Shown one piece after another: positions 16,961 through 26,853 of a stretch of DNA of 64,000 nucleotides. Where the stretch lies: contig DATIBC010000105.1 in assembly GCA_035457725.1 (NCBI GenBank), positions 1 to 64,000 of the forward strand. Direction: 5' to 3'. The stretch comes from DATFES01 sp035457725 (GTDB lineage: Bacteria > Pseudomonadota > Alphaproteobacteria > CACIAM-22H2). Each line of letters starts with the position of its first letter. Within the stretch, counting starts at the first letter, position 1. Below the pieces are notes generated by a model. That model had not been told where the DNA came from. It saw nothing but the letters and a program-made list of their open reading frames with translations, and ran no database searches. Position numbers and translations under genes: made by a program.

Positions 16961-18163
16961 TCAATGGCGCGGCCGCAGCCACAGCACGGCAAGCGAAAGG
17001 GCCAGCGAGCCGAGCACGACGGCGACCATCGGCGCCAGCGAATCGTCGCGCACCTGTCCCATCAGCCAGACAGTGCTGGCGCTGACCATCATCTGGAGGA
17101 AGCCCATGAGACCGGACGCCGTACCGGCGATCCGCGGATCGGCGCCGAGCGCCGCCGCCATCGCATTCGGCATGAATATTCCAGTCCCGATCGCGCCAAG
17201 CGCCATCGGCAGAAAAATCGCCAGCGGATCGGGCAGCGTCCACAACCAAGCGAAGACGATCAACGCCGTGCCGATGAGCGCGATCGCCATGCCGCCGCCA
17301 ACCATCGATTCAAGCCCGAAGCGCTGCGAATAACGTCCGGCGAAGAAATTGCCGAGGACGTAGCCGGCGGTCACCAGCGGCACGTAGTAGCCGTATTCGA
17401 TCGCCGGGCGGCCGTAGACCGATGCGAGCACGAATGGCGCTTCGGCGACGAAGGCGAACCAACTCGCCATGGCGAAGGCGGTGTTGAGCGCGTAGGCGAC
17501 GAACGGGCGCGAACGCAATAGGGCGAGCAAATCGGTGACGATCGGCGCGACGCCGAGGCGCGGCGAAGGATCGCGATTGGTTTCGGCGAGCCAAAGCGCG
17601 CAGGCGACGAGAACCGCCAACCCGGCGCTCGAGATCACGATGAATATCGACCGCCAACCGAACGTCGCATCGAGATAGGCGCCCACCGCCGGCGAGGCGA
17701 GATTGCAGATCGCCATCGCCATGGTCACGTAGCCGATCAAGCTCGCCGAGCGCGCGCCGGCGTAGCAGTCCCGGATGATCGCCCGGCCGACCACCATTCC
17801 GGTGCAGGCACCGAAGGCCTGCAGCGCGCGGCCAGCGATGAGCGCGTCGCTCGACCAGGCGAAGGCGCAGAGCAACGAGGCGACGGCGTAGACCGCGGTT
17901 CCGCCGATGAGCACCGGGCGGCGACCCAGGCGGTCGGAGAGCGGCCCGTGAACCAGCTGGCCGACGGCGATGCCGATCAGCGCCGCTGAGACCGCCCATT
18001 GCATCGTCGACTCGCTCGTTCCGAACAACCGCGCCATGCCGGGCAATGCCGGCAAGATGATGTGCATCGAAAACGCGCCGAGCGCCGTGACGGCGACCAG
18101 GAGCGACACGCTCGGCTGCGCCGCCGTCGCGACAACTTCATCGTGCCGTTCGAGACTCGCCAT
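16961..18163 (-). CDS. Bcr/CflA-type multidrug efflux MFS transporter
   Basis: 400 aa, 12-segment MFS. DHA1 signatures are clear: GPLSDRLGRRPVLIGG in the loop 2-3 region and RALQAFGACTGMVVGRAIIRD in segment 5, the pattern of Bcr/CflA drug:proton antiporters. The substrate is unknown. It follows the old yellow enzyme gene by 27 bp on the same strand, so the two are probably co-transcribed. Confidence 0.88.
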   Translation of the reverse strand: MASLERHDEVVATAAQPSVSLLVAVTALGAFSMHIILPALPGMARLFGTSESTMQWAVSAALIGIAVGQLVHGPLSDRLGRRPVLIGGTAVYAVASLLCAFAWSSDALIAGRALQAFGACTGMVVGRAIIRDCYAGARSASLIGYVTMAMAICNLASPAVGAYLDATFGWRSIFIVISSAGLAVLVACALWLAETNRDPSPRLGVAPIVTDLLALLRSRPFVAYALNTAFAMASWFAFVAEAPFVLASVYGRPAIEYGYYVPLVTAGYVLGNFFAGRYSQRFGLESMVGGGMAIALIGTALIVFAWLWTLPDPLAIFLPMALGAIGTGIFMPNAMAAALGADPRIAGTASGLMGFLQMMVSASTVWLMGQVRDDSLAPMVAVVLGSLALSLAVLWLRPRH

Positions 18164-18190
18164 CGCGGTCCGCTCGCGCTCTCGCGCCGC

Positions 18191-19327
18191 TCAGCTCATG
18201 CCGGCGCTGCGGCGGATGTCCTCGGGTCTGAGTTCGCGCGGCACGTCGACGCCGGCGCGCCGGCCGCGTAAATATTGATTGGGAATCGCGACATCGGCGC
18301 CAAGCGCGTCGGCGGCGCGCCACGCCCAAAGCGGATCGTTGAGCAGCGCGCGGGCCATCATCACCGCGTCGGCCTGGCGATCGGCGACGATGGCGTCGGC
18401 TTGTCGGGGCTCGAAGATCATGCCGACGCAAATCGTCGGCAATCCGACCGCCGCCTTGACGGCGGCAGCGAAGCGGACCTGGTATCCGGGGCCGGTCTTG
18501 ATCCGCTGGCGCGGCGAAACGCCGCCCGAACTGACGTCGACGAAGTCGAACCCGAGCGATTTGAGCTCAGCGGCGAAGGCGATGGCGTCCTCGACGTCGA
18601 GCCCCTCGCCGGGGACCCAATCATGGCCGGGAATGCGGGCGCCGAGCGCGCGGTCCCTCGGCCATATCTCGCGGACCGCCGCCGCGACCTCGAGCGGAAA
18701 GCGCATGCGGCGCGCGCGCGCGCCGCCATAGCCGTCGTCGCGCCGATTGGCGAGCGGCGACAGGAACTGATGCAGCAGATAGCCGTGCGCGGCGTGCAGC
18801 TCAAGGAGATCGAACCCGGCGCTGAGCGCGCGTTGCGCAGCGCGCAAGAACTCACCCCTGACCTGCTTCATCGTGTCGAAATCGAGCGCGACGGGAGCCG
18901 GCCAATGCGAATCGAATGGCAGCGCGCTCGGTCCAACGGTGGTCCAAGCGCGCGAATCGCCGAGCGGTGCCCCGCCTCGCCACGGCACTTCGCTCGAGCC
19001 TTTGCGCCCGGCGTGCGCCAACTGGATGCCAATCGGGGTGGGGCTCGCCCAAGCGCGATGAAAGCGGACGATTTCGGCAAGCGCCGCCTCGTGCGCATCG
19101 TCATAGAGACCGAGGCAGCCGGGGGTTATGCGCCCTTGGGCGCTGACATGCGTCGCTTCGGTCATCACCAGACCGAGGCTGGAAGCGATGTAGCGGCCGA
19201 GGTGCACGCGGTGCCACGGCTGCGCCAAGCCATCGATCGCCGAGTATTGGCACATCGGCGAAAGCGCAATCCGGTTCGGAAGGGCGATCGGGCCGAGTTG
19301 CAGCGGCGAGAAGAGTCCGATCGACAT
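18191..19327 (-). CDS. NADH:flavin oxidoreductase, old yellow enzyme family (NamA/YqjM type)
   Basis: 378 aa flavin-dependent TIM barrel. Visible features are the N-terminal PMCQYSAIDG with the FMN-modulating Cys of the YqjM class, LAHAGRKGS, the HAAHGYLLHQFLSPLANRR substrate/FMN segment and the C-terminal MMARALLNDPLW. Members reduce activated C=C bonds of enones or nitro groups with NAD(P)H. Regulation and physiological substrate are not evident. Confidence 0.92.
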   Translation of the reverse strand: MSIGLFSPLQLGPIALPNRIALSPMCQYSAIDGLAQPWHRVHLGRYIASSLGLVMTEATHVSAQGRITPGCLGLYDDAHEAALAEIVRFHRAWASPTPIGIQLAHAGRKGSSEVPWRGGAPLGDSRAWTTVGPSALPFDSHWPAPVALDFDTMKQVRGEFLRAAQRALSAGFDLLELHAAHGYLLHQFLSPLANRRDDGYGGARARRMRFPLEVAAAVREIWPRDRALGARIPGHDWVPGEGLDVEDAIAFAAELKSLGFDFVDVSSGGVSPRQRIKTGPGYQVRFAAAVKAAVGLPTICVGMIFEPRQADAIVADRQADAVMMARALLNDPLWAWRAADALGADVAIPNQYLRGRRAGVDVPRELRPEDIRRSAGMS

Positions 19328-19459
19328 TGGCGCACCCCGCTTGCCTTGCCGGCGCTGACGCGGGCCGGCGGACTGTGCGCAATGACCTAGCGGAGATCGC
19401 GGCCGGGGACTAGCCCCGGCGGCGGAATTGCTGCCGCGCGCTGGGCGGGAAGCCTGACG

Positions 19460-20158
19460 TCACCGCCGGACGCTGGCCGCCGTCTGGCCGAAAAGGATCT
19501 TTTTGCCTTCTTCGGTCACCGCCGGGCGATTGGCGTATGGCGCGGCCCGAGCATAGGCGCGTATCGTCCCGGGCCGCGCTGCGATCGCCTCGAACCAGCG
19601 CTTCAGGTTCAGGAACTCGTCGATGTTCTGCTGCTGCCGCTTGTGGGGAACGATCCAAGGATAGCTCGCCATGTCGGCGATGGAGAACTCACCGGCGAGG
19701 TACTCGTGGTCGGCCAGGCGGCGGTCGAGCACGCCATAGAGGCGATTGGTCTCGTTGACATAGCGGCTGATGGCGTAAGGCAGCTTCTCGGGCGCATACA
19801 GGGCGAAATGATGGTTTTGCCCGGCCATCGGCCCGAGCCCGCCGATCTGCCAGGCTAGCCATTCGAGCGCGGTCTTGCGTCCGCGTAGGTCGCGGGGCAG
19901 GAACTTGCCGGTTTTCTCGGCAAGATAGATCAAGATGGCAGCCGACTCGAAGACCGGCAGCGCCGCGCCGCCGTCGCCGGGTTGTCGGTCGACGATCGCC
20001 GGCATGCGGTTGTTGGGCGAGATGGCGAGGAACTCGGGCTTGAATTGATCGCCGGCAGAAATGTCCACCGGAATGACGCGATACTCGAGGCCCGCCTCCT
20101 CGAGAAACATGGTGATCTTGTGGCCGTTCGGGGTGGGCCAGTAATAGAGGTCGATCAT
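19460..20158 (-). CDS. Glutathione S-transferase family protein (YfcG/Ure2-like)
   Basis: 232 aa from MIDLYYWPTPNGHK; an in-frame start seven codons upstream is less likely. The TPNGHK active-site turn is typical of the nu-class YfcG/YghU and Ure2p-like GSTs, which act as disulfide-bond reductases or peroxidases. The C-terminal helical domain (RLADHEYLAGEFSIADMASYPWI) carries the N-capping box motif. Confidence 0.9.
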   Translation of the reverse strand: MIDLYYWPTPNGHKITMFLEEAGLEYRVIPVDISAGDQFKPEFLAISPNNRMPAIVDRQPGDGGAALPVFESAAILIYLAEKTGKFLPRDLRGRKTALEWLAWQIGGLGPMAGQNHHFALYAPEKLPYAISRYVNETNRLYGVLDRRLADHEYLAGEFSIADMASYPWIVPHKRQQQNIDEFLNLKRWFEAIAARPGTIRAYARAAPYANRPAVTEEGKKILFGQTAASVRR

Positions 20159-20302
20159 CGTTCCCGCGCTCCGTTGCACGGGCGCGAAGATACGCGCCTC
20201 ACCCTTATATGAGCTTCACATTCGCGCGACCTACCCGTGGATGCGATAACAGGCGCTGTGCCGCGGCGGAACAGCCGGCCCTTGACGCTGGCCGGCCCGT
20301 CT

Positions 20303-21160
20303 TTAGCGGCCTATGCGCCGCCAACTCTGCCCGCTGTCGGCGCTGGTGAAGATCCTGTTGCTGTGAGTTACGGCGTAGTAACGAGCGCCGCGAGCGGCGA
20401 AATGCACGATGTGATGGTCGCGCTCTGGCAGACCTACGAAACCCCAGGTGGCGCCATCGCTGGCGCTGCGGATCAGGCCGTACCCGATGACGTAAGCAAA
20501 GACATCGCCCTCATCGGAAGTCTCGACCATCGACACCGGGCGCCGGTCGATGGAGACGATCGCCCATGACCGCCCGTTGTCACGGCTCACCAAGAGCCCG
20601 CGCTCGGTCGCAGCAAATAACGTTGCTGGGTCGCGTCCCGACGCGGCGAGATCGATCAACCCTGCCGGCGGCGGACCGATCGTCCGCCATGTGGCCCCGC
20701 CGTCGCGGCTGACTTGGAGCGTACGGTAGACTCCGTAAATCACCCGAGGATCCGCGCGACTCACCGCGATCTGGTGGAAATCGACCGGCCCATCCGCGCC
20801 GGGAGAAAGCATGCGCCAAGTACGCCCGCCGTCACGCGACGTGATGAAGCCGAGGTTGCCCCCGTTCGCCGGGTGACCGCTGGCGAAGTACGTGCCCGGC
20901 TCGCGCGGGTGCGGCGTGAAGCCCATGAAATCGTCGACGTTCGCCGAGATTCGCTGGGCGATGCCGTCGCGGGAGGCGGAATATAGACCATGATGTGTCG
21001 CAAGATAGAAACGATCGGCGTCGTCGGGATCGATGGCGACGCCGTGAACGTGCGAAAGGGCCGACAGAGGGACCGAGTCTTGCGCGTTCAGCGGGACCCA
21101 GCCCAACGCCGGCACGGCGACCAACACCATCGCAAATAGATCGCGTAACCGTTGCCGCAC
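20303..21160 (-). CDS. Exported beta-propeller protein with BNR/Asp-box repeats (F510_1955-type)
   Basis: 285 aa. A signal peptide ends near residue 26 (LNAQD). At least five Asp-box repeats are spaced along the chain: SRDGGRTW, SRDGGATW, SRDNGRSW, SASDGATW and SADSGQSW. Proteins of this type are labelled glycosylhydrolases by similarity to sialidases, but the sialidase arginine triad is not obvious, so catalytic activity is unproven. It is the gene next to livM at the far side of the five-gene block. Confidence 0.8.
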   Translation of the reverse strand: MRQRLRDLFAMVLVAVPALGWVPLNAQDSVPLSALSHVHGVAIDPDDADRFYLATHHGLYSASRDGIAQRISANVDDFMGFTPHPREPGTYFASGHPANGGNLGFITSRDGGRTWRMLSPGADGPVDFHQIAVSRADPRVIYGVYRTLQVSRDGGATWRTIGPPPAGLIDLAASGRDPATLFAATERGLLVSRDNGRSWAIVSIDRRPVSMVETSDEGDVFAYVIGYGLIRSASDGATWGFVGLPERDHHIVHFAARGARYYAVTHSNRIFTSADSGQSWRRIGR

Positions 21161-21226
21161 GACGCGTCTCCACGAGAGGCGACGATGCCGCTTACAGCGG
21201 TGGAACCTGCAAGCGTCCGAACGCGC

Positions 21227-22291
21227 TTAGTGCGGGAACGGCCAGAGGCGCAGCTTTTCCTTGCCGACCTGCCATAGCCGCGCGAGGCCATGCGGCTCGA
21301 CGATCAGGAAAAAGACGATCAGCACGCCGAAAACCATGAACTCGAGATGCGAGATGAAGGCGGTCGACCATTCTAGCCCGAGCGCGGTCGGCAGTTGGTT
21401 CAAGAACAACGGCAGGATGGTGATGAAAGCAGCGCCGAGAAAACTGCCGAGGATTGAACCCAGCCCGCCGATGATGATCATGAACAGCAAGCTGAACGAG
21501 CGGTCGATGTTGAACGTCAGGGGCTCCCACGAGCCGAGATGGATGAACGCCCACATCGCGCCGGCGACGCCGCAATAAAAGGAGCTGACGGCGAAGGCCG
21601 ACAGTTTGGCCTTGATCGGCTGGATGCCGATGATCTCGGCGGCGATATCCATGTCGCGAATCGCCATCCATTGCCGGCCAAACCGACCGCGCACGAGATT
21701 CTTCGCGATCAGGGCAAGCACCGTGACGATGGAAAGCGCAAGCAGGTATTTTTCCGCCGGCGAGTCCCAGACGTTGCCGAACAGTTCGATCGGCGGCACG
21801 CTCGCCGAGCCCGACGGCGTGTAGTTGGTGAACCACTTCACCCGGATGAACAGCCAGTCGAGGAAGAACTGCGCGGCGAGCGTCGCGACGGCGAGATAGA
21901 ATCCCTTGATGCGCAGGCTGGGGATGCCGAACAGGATGCCGACCGCAGCGGCGATCAGTCCGGCGAGGATGAACGCCAAGAGGACGTTCATTTCGGGAAT
22001 GCGCAGCATGAGGTTGTAGGCGGCATACGCGCCCACCGCCATGAAGCCGCCGGACCCGAGCGAGATCTGCCCGCAATACCCCACCAGCAGATTGAGCCCG
22101 ATCGCCGCCAGCGCGAGGATGAGGCACGGGATCAAGATCGCCTGGAAGAGATATTGAGTCGCCACCATCGGCACGATGACGAATCCGACGATGATGATCA
22201 GCGCGATTCCGATGAGATCCTGGCGGATCGGAAAGATCGCCTGGTCGGCGGCATACGTGGTTTTGAACTGCCCGGCTTCACGATAGATCAT
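21227..22291 (-). CDS. livM: Branched-chain type ABC transporter permease, LivM
   Basis: 354 aa polytopic membrane protein with LivM features: NLLVGYCGQISLGSGGFMAVGAYAA in the N-terminal half and the EAA-like IIIGGLGSILGSFLGAAFI loop that contacts the ATPases. It pairs with LivH. A 121-bp gap separates it from livH. Confidence 0.92.
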   Translation of the reverse strand: MIYREAGQFKTTYAADQAIFPIRQDLIGIALIIIVGFVIVPMVATQYLFQAILIPCLILALAAIGLNLLVGYCGQISLGSGGFMAVGAYAAYNLMLRIPEMNVLLAFILAGLIAAAVGILFGIPSLRIKGFYLAVATLAAQFFLDWLFIRVKWFTNYTPSGSASVPPIELFGNVWDSPAEKYLLALSIVTVLALIAKNLVRGRFGRQWMAIRDMDIAAEIIGIQPIKAKLSAFAVSSFYCGVAGAMWAFIHLGSWEPLTFNIDRSFSLLFMIIIGGLGSILGSFLGAAFITILPLFLNQLPTALGLEWSTAFISHLEFMVFGVLIVFFLIVEPHGLARLWQVGKEKLRLWPFPH

Positions 22292-22412
22292 GGTTTACAA
22301 CGCCTATCTTGTGTCGGTCGCCGCGCCTCGATGCGCGTGCCATGCGTATCCATTTTCCCCATTTGCCCCGCACCGAACATGACTCCATGCCAAGCGAGCG
22401 AACGGAGCATCG

Positions 22413-23309
22413 TCACACTCGCTCGATGATTTTCTCTCCGAACATTCCTTGCGGCCGGAACAGCAGCACGATCATCGCCAGCATGTAGGCAAACCAGTTC
22501 TCGATGCCGCCGCCGAGCGTCGGCCCGAGATAAACCTCGGCCATCTTTTCGCCGGCGCCGATGACAAGGCCGCCGATGATGGCCCCCGGGATCGAAGTGA
22601 AGCCGCCGAGGATCAGTACCGGCAGCGCCTTGAGTGCGACCAGCGCGATCGAGAATTGCACGCCGAGCTTGGCGCCCCATACCGTGCCGGCGACCAGCGC
22701 TACGATTCCGGCGACCGACCAGACGATAACCCAGATCCGGTTCAGCGGGATGCCGACCGACTGCGCCGCCTGGTGATCGTCGGCCACGGCGCGCAGCGCC
22801 CGGCCGGTACGCGTTTTCTGGAAGAAGATCGCCAACGCCAGAACCAATCCGCCGGCGGCGACCGCGGCGACAAGATCGATGCGATCGACCAGCAACCCGC
22901 CCTCGAACAGCGATTCGAGGATGAACATCGGGTCTTTCGAGACGCCGATGTCGAGCGTGTAGATCTCGGCGCCCCACACGGTCTGGCCGAAGCCGTCCAG
23001 AAAGAAGGTGAGGCCGATCGTCGCCATGAACAGAATGATGCCTTCCTGGTTGACCAGCGGCCGCAAGACCAGCCGCTCCACCGCGAAGGCGACGCCGACC
23101 ATGATGGTCGACGCGGCGATGAAAGCCGCCCAGAACGGCATCACCTCGAAGATGCGCACCAGCGACAACGCGGCGAACAGAACCATGACGCCCTGCGCGA
23201 AATTGAACACGCCGGAGGCCTTGAAGATCAGCACGAAGCCGAGCGCCACCAGCGAGTAAAGGATGCCGGCGAGGAGGCCGCCGAGCAGGACTTCGAGAAA
23301 GAACGCCAT
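22413..23309 (-). CDS. livH: Branched-chain type ABC transporter permease, LivH
   Basis: 298 aa. The opening LLGGLLAGILYSLVALGFVLIFKASGVFNFAQG is the LivH signature, and LPVLILGGFTSIPGAIIGGLVIG is the ATPase-contacting loop. It forms the membrane channel with LivM. It lies 16 bp after livG. Confidence 0.93.
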   Translation of the reverse strand: MAFFLEVLLGGLLAGILYSLVALGFVLIFKASGVFNFAQGVMVLFAALSLVRIFEVMPFWAAFIAASTIMVGVAFAVERLVLRPLVNQEGIILFMATIGLTFFLDGFGQTVWGAEIYTLDIGVSKDPMFILESLFEGGLLVDRIDLVAAVAAGGLVLALAIFFQKTRTGRALRAVADDHQAAQSVGIPLNRIWVIVWSVAGIVALVAGTVWGAKLGVQFSIALVALKALPVLILGGFTSIPGAIIGGLVIGAGEKMAEVYLGPTLGGGIENWFAYMLAMIVLLFRPQGMFGEKIIERV

Positions 23310-23325
23310 TGCCGCCCTTCGCCGC

Positions 23326-24138
23326 CTAGTGTTGCACGCCGAGATAAGCGTCGATCACCGCCTGGTTGCCGCGCACCTCGTCCGGGGTGCCGTCGGCGAT
23401 CTTGCGTCCGTAGTCGAGAACCACCACGCGGTCCGAAATGTCCATCACCACGCCCATGTCGTGCTCGATGAGCGCGATGGTGGTGCCGAATTCCTCGTTC
23501 ACGTCGAGGATGAAGCGGCACATATCCTCTTTCTCCTCGACGTTCATGCCGGCCATCGGCTCGTCGAGCAGCAGCAGCGTCGGCTCGGCGGCGAGCGCCC
23601 GGCCGAGCTCGACCCGCTTTTGCAGCCCATAGGGCAGTCGGCCGACCGGCACCTTGCGGATCGACTGAATCTCGAGAAAATCGATGATCTTCTCGACGAA
23701 TTCGCGGTGCTCGATCTCTTCCTTCTGCGCCGGTCCCCAATAAAGCGCCTCGGCGAAGAAGTTCTTGCCCATCTTGAGCAACCGCCCGGTCATGATGTTG
23801 TCCAGCGTCGACATGCCCTTGAAGAGCGCGATGTTCTGGAACGTCCGGGCGATCCCCTGGGCGGCCGCCTCGTGCGGTCGCATCTGCTGGCGCGTCACGC
23901 CCTTGTAAGTGATCGTGCCGCTTTGCGGATGATAGAAACCATTGATGCAGTTGAGCAACGACGACTTGCCGGCGCCGTTTGGGCCGATGATGGCGCGGAT
24001 CTCGCCCTTGCGAATGTCGAACGAGACGTCGTTCAGCGCCTTCACGCCGCCGAAGGATAGGGAAATATGCTCGACCTTGAGCAGAACATCGCCGATGACC
24101 CGGCCGGGGGCGACCTCGGTCTCGGTGATCGCGTTCAT
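23326..24138 (-). CDS. livG: Branched-chain type ABC transporter ATPase, LivG
   Basis: 270 aa. Walker A GPNGAGKSS, Q-loop GIARTFQNIALF, and the NBD2-type ATPase end with LLLLDEPMAGMN, ALIEHDMGVVMDISDRVVVLDYG. The ABC signature is altered to LPYGLQKRVELGRAL. The ATG at 24138 shares one base with the ligase stop codon (TGATG), so the two genes are translationally coupled. Longer in-frame extensions run into the ligase gene and are rejected. Confidence 0.92.
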   Translation of the reverse strand: MNAITETEVAPGRVIGDVLLKVEHISLSFGGVKALNDVSFDIRKGEIRAIIGPNGAGKSSLLNCINGFYHPQSGTITYKGVTRQQMRPHEAAAQGIARTFQNIALFKGMSTLDNIMTGRLLKMGKNFFAEALYWGPAQKEEIEHREFVEKIIDFLEIQSIRKVPVGRLPYGLQKRVELGRALAAEPTLLLLDEPMAGMNVEEKEDMCRFILDVNEEFGTTIALIEHDMGVVMDISDRVVVLDYGRKIADGTPDEVRGNQAVIDAYLGVQH

Positions 24139-26144
24139 CAGCTCGCTTTCTTGAGCGCCTGCGCCGGCGGAAAGATGCGGGCAACCTCGCGGATCTCGAG
24201 ATCGGCCTCGATCCGGCCGGTGCGACCGTCCTCGAAGGTCACGGTGCTGGCGATGTGGGCACGCTCGGCGTTGGAGTAGAGGCCCTGCACCAGCGCGGCA
24301 TAGCGTTCGCCCACGAAACGCCGCCGGACCTTGCGCGTGCGAGTAAGCTCGCCATCGTCGGCGTCGAGTTCTTTGTGAAGGATGAGGAAGCGTTTGATCT
24401 GCGAGCCAGCGAGATTGGCGTCGGCGGCGAGGTCGGCGTTCACCTTCTCGACGCACTCTTGAATCAAGTCATGGACCTCGCGCTTGGCGGCGAGCTCCTG
24501 ATAGCTGGCGTAGGGAAGGCCCTGGCGTTCGGCCCAGTTTCCCGTCGCCTCGAGATCGATATTGATGAAGGCCGCGACGTAATCGCGGCCGTCGCCGAAC
24601 GCCACCGCTTCGCGGATATAGGGGAAGAACTTGAGTTTGTTTTCGAGATACTTCGGCGCGTACAAGGTTCCGTCGTTCAAGCGCCCGACATCCTTGGCGC
24701 GGTCGATGATCTTGAGATGCCCGTCGCGGTCGAAGAAGCCGGCGTCGCCGGTGTGCAGCCAGCCGTCCTCGGTCTTCGCTTCGGCGGTCGCTTTCTCGTT
24801 CTTGTAATAGGTGACGAACACGCCCGGGCCGCGCACCAGGACCTCGCCGTTGTCGGCGATCTTGATTTCCACCTCGGGCGCCGCGACGCCCACGGTGTCG
24901 GCGCGAATCTGGCCGTCGGGTTGCATGCAGATGTGAACGCTTGACTCGGTCATGCCGTAGAGTTGCTTCAAATTGAGTCCGAGCGCCCGGTAGAAGTCGA
25001 ATATGTCCGGGCCGATCGCCTCGCCCGCGGTGTAACCCACGCGCATGCGGGTGAAACCCAGCGTGTTCTTGAGCGGGCCGTAGACCAGGAGGCCGCCGAT
25101 CGCATATTGGAGGCGGTCGGAGAGCGAGATCGACTTACCGTCGAGGATGGCGATGCCGGCGCGCTTGGCGACGCTCATGAAATATTTGAACATCTTGCGC
25201 TTGATCCAGCCGGCGTCCTCCATGCGGATCATCACCGTGGTCAAGATGTTCTCGAAGATGCGCGGTGGCGCGAAGAAGAACGTCGGCCCGATCTCGCGCA
25301 GGTCGTTGAGCACCGTTGCCCCGGACTCCGGGCACGAGACACAGAATCCGGCGCAGATCGCCTGCGCGTACGAGAAAATATGGTCGCCGACCCACGCCAT
25401 CGGCAGGTAGGCGAGAATCTCGTCGCTTTCGCTCAGCTTGTCGAAGGCGTTGGCATTGCGCGCAGTCACCAACACGTTGCGGTAGGACAACATCACGCCC
25501 TTGGGCTGTCCCGTGGTGCCGGAGGTGTAGAGCATCACCGAGATGTCGTCACCCTTGCCCTTGGCGATCTCCTGGCGAATGAATTCGGGTTGCGCCTTAA
25601 GAAAATCGCGGCCGCGCTGCATCAGCGCCTCGAGCGCGACGAGATGCGCGCCGGCATAATGCCGCATGCCGCGCGGATCCTTGTAGATGATCAGCGACAG
25701 CCGCGGGACTCGATTGCGAATGGCCAACAGTTTGTCGACCTGCTCCTGATCCTCGGCGATGGCGATCGTCGCCTCGGCGTGGTCGATCACATACCCCATC
25801 TCTTCGGCGACGGAGTCCTGGTAGACCGGCACCGGGATCGCCCCCAAGCATTGGGCGGCGGCGATCGAGCTATAGAGATGCGGCCGGTTGTCGCCGACGA
25901 TGGCGAGCTTGTCGCCGCGCTTCAATCCCACCGCCGCCAATCCGGCGGCGATGCCATGCGCGATGTCCCGTGTCTCGGCCCAAGTCCAGGTCTGCCAGAT
26001 GCCGTAGTCTTTCTCGCGCATCGCCGGGCGCGCCCCGCGGCGCGCGGCGTTTTGCTCGAGGAGTTTGGGAAAGGTATCGGAGTCGCGGTCGACGACCCCA
26101 ACGTCGGCGATCGGTGCGCCGCGCCTGATGTCACCGTCGGCCAT
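24138..26144 (-). CDS. Long-chain acyl-CoA ligase (AMP-forming)
   Basis: 668 aa from MADGDIRRGAP. ANL-superfamily core motifs are present: VMLYTSGTTGQPKGVMLSYRN (P-loop), YGMTESS (A5), TGDAGFFDRDGHLKIIDRAKD (A7/A8). It makes an acyl- or aryl-CoA from a free acid using ATP. As first gene of the livGHM unit it fits import followed by vectorial CoA activation. The frame is open upstream, but the extra residues are not ligase-like. Confidence 0.9.
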   Translation of the reverse strand: MADGDIRRGAPIADVGVVDRDSDTFPKLLEQNAARRGARPAMREKDYGIWQTWTWAETRDIAHGIAAGLAAVGLKRGDKLAIVGDNRPHLYSSIAAAQCLGAIPVPVYQDSVAEEMGYVIDHAEATIAIAEDQEQVDKLLAIRNRVPRLSLIIYKDPRGMRHYAGAHLVALEALMQRGRDFLKAQPEFIRQEIAKGKGDDISVMLYTSGTTGQPKGVMLSYRNVLVTARNANAFDKLSESDEILAYLPMAWVGDHIFSYAQAICAGFCVSCPESGATVLNDLREIGPTFFFAPPRIFENILTTVMIRMEDAGWIKRKMFKYFMSVAKRAGIAILDGKSISLSDRLQYAIGGLLVYGPLKNTLGFTRMRVGYTAGEAIGPDIFDFYRALGLNLKQLYGMTESSVHICMQPDGQIRADTVGVAAPEVEIKIADNGEVLVRGPGVFVTYYKNEKATAEAKTEDGWLHTGDAGFFDRDGHLKIIDRAKDVGRLNDGTLYAPKYLENKLKFFPYIREAVAFGDGRDYVAAFINIDLEATGNWAERQGLPYASYQELAAKREVHDLIQECVEKVNADLAADANLAGSQIKRFLILHKELDADDGELTRTRKVRRRFVGERYAALVQGLYSNAERAHIASTVTFEDGRTGRIEADLEIREVARIFPPAQALKKAS

Positions 26145-26853
26145 GTTCGCCGCATGTCCGCCCGATGCGGGCGGTAGCCGTCCGAATGTGCATACGCACC
26201 GTCTCCCTACCGGTTGCGCGACCGGTATCCAACCTGTCCCAATCCCGCCGGCCACGTATTGTTCCTTGGGCCGATCTTTCGGCTACCTAGCCCGAATCTT
26301 CAAGCAGGGTCAAGCTTTGGGCAGATTTGATCACGTTTATGTGCCTGCCTCGGCAATGGACTGGTCGTGCACTCGGTCGGCTCCATGTCACGGACATCCG
26401 ACATGTGGTACCCGGCGCCGGTGTGCCGGCGGGCTGCCCATAGCGGGTACCATTCGATCTCTCAAGATCCACCGAGCGCTTCGTGCAACGGGCGGCCCCC
26501 CGACGCGTCGATCATTGTTGCAGCACCGCATGCCGGAGGCTGAATCCGTGCCAAAAGCGGTGTCGTTATCGGTCACCGATCGCCCATCAACCGCGGCAAG
26601 ATCGGTATGGCGAACGTATTCCGCACCGTCGCGGCGACGAACGGCGCAAGAATCGATTCGGCTCGCCGTTCTGGCGGCCACGCTCGATCGGCATAAAAAT
26701 TAGCCAAAGCAGCATTATATGTAGTTAATCGGCAGATCGAACCGGACTCTTCCGGCCCCTTCAAATCGCCGCCCAAACGGTGTAATCCAAGCGCGGCCGC
26801 GAAACCGCCTTCGGCCGCCCACCGCCTCGCGAACCTGCCAAGGAGACCTGCCC
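26145..26853. other. 709-bp divergent intergenic region
   Basis: It separates the acyl-CoA ligase (minus) from aconitase (plus). Short frames exist on both strands but none resembles a protein family or has good start signals. The ligase end holds the ACCGGT palindrome pair; the aconitase end has an AT-rich patch (about 26693-26735) that could carry its promoter. No RNA gene or mobile element was recognised. Confidence 0.55.
26209..26226. promoter_or_regulatory. ACCGGT-N6-ACCGGT repeat upstream of the acyl-CoA ligase
   Basis: Two ACCGGT hexamers (26209-26214 and 26221-26226), each itself palindromic, flank TGCGCG, about 65-80 bp upstream of the ligase start. The symmetry and position suit an operator for a TetR-like or similar regulator, but none is encoded nearby. 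Confidence 0.35.
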
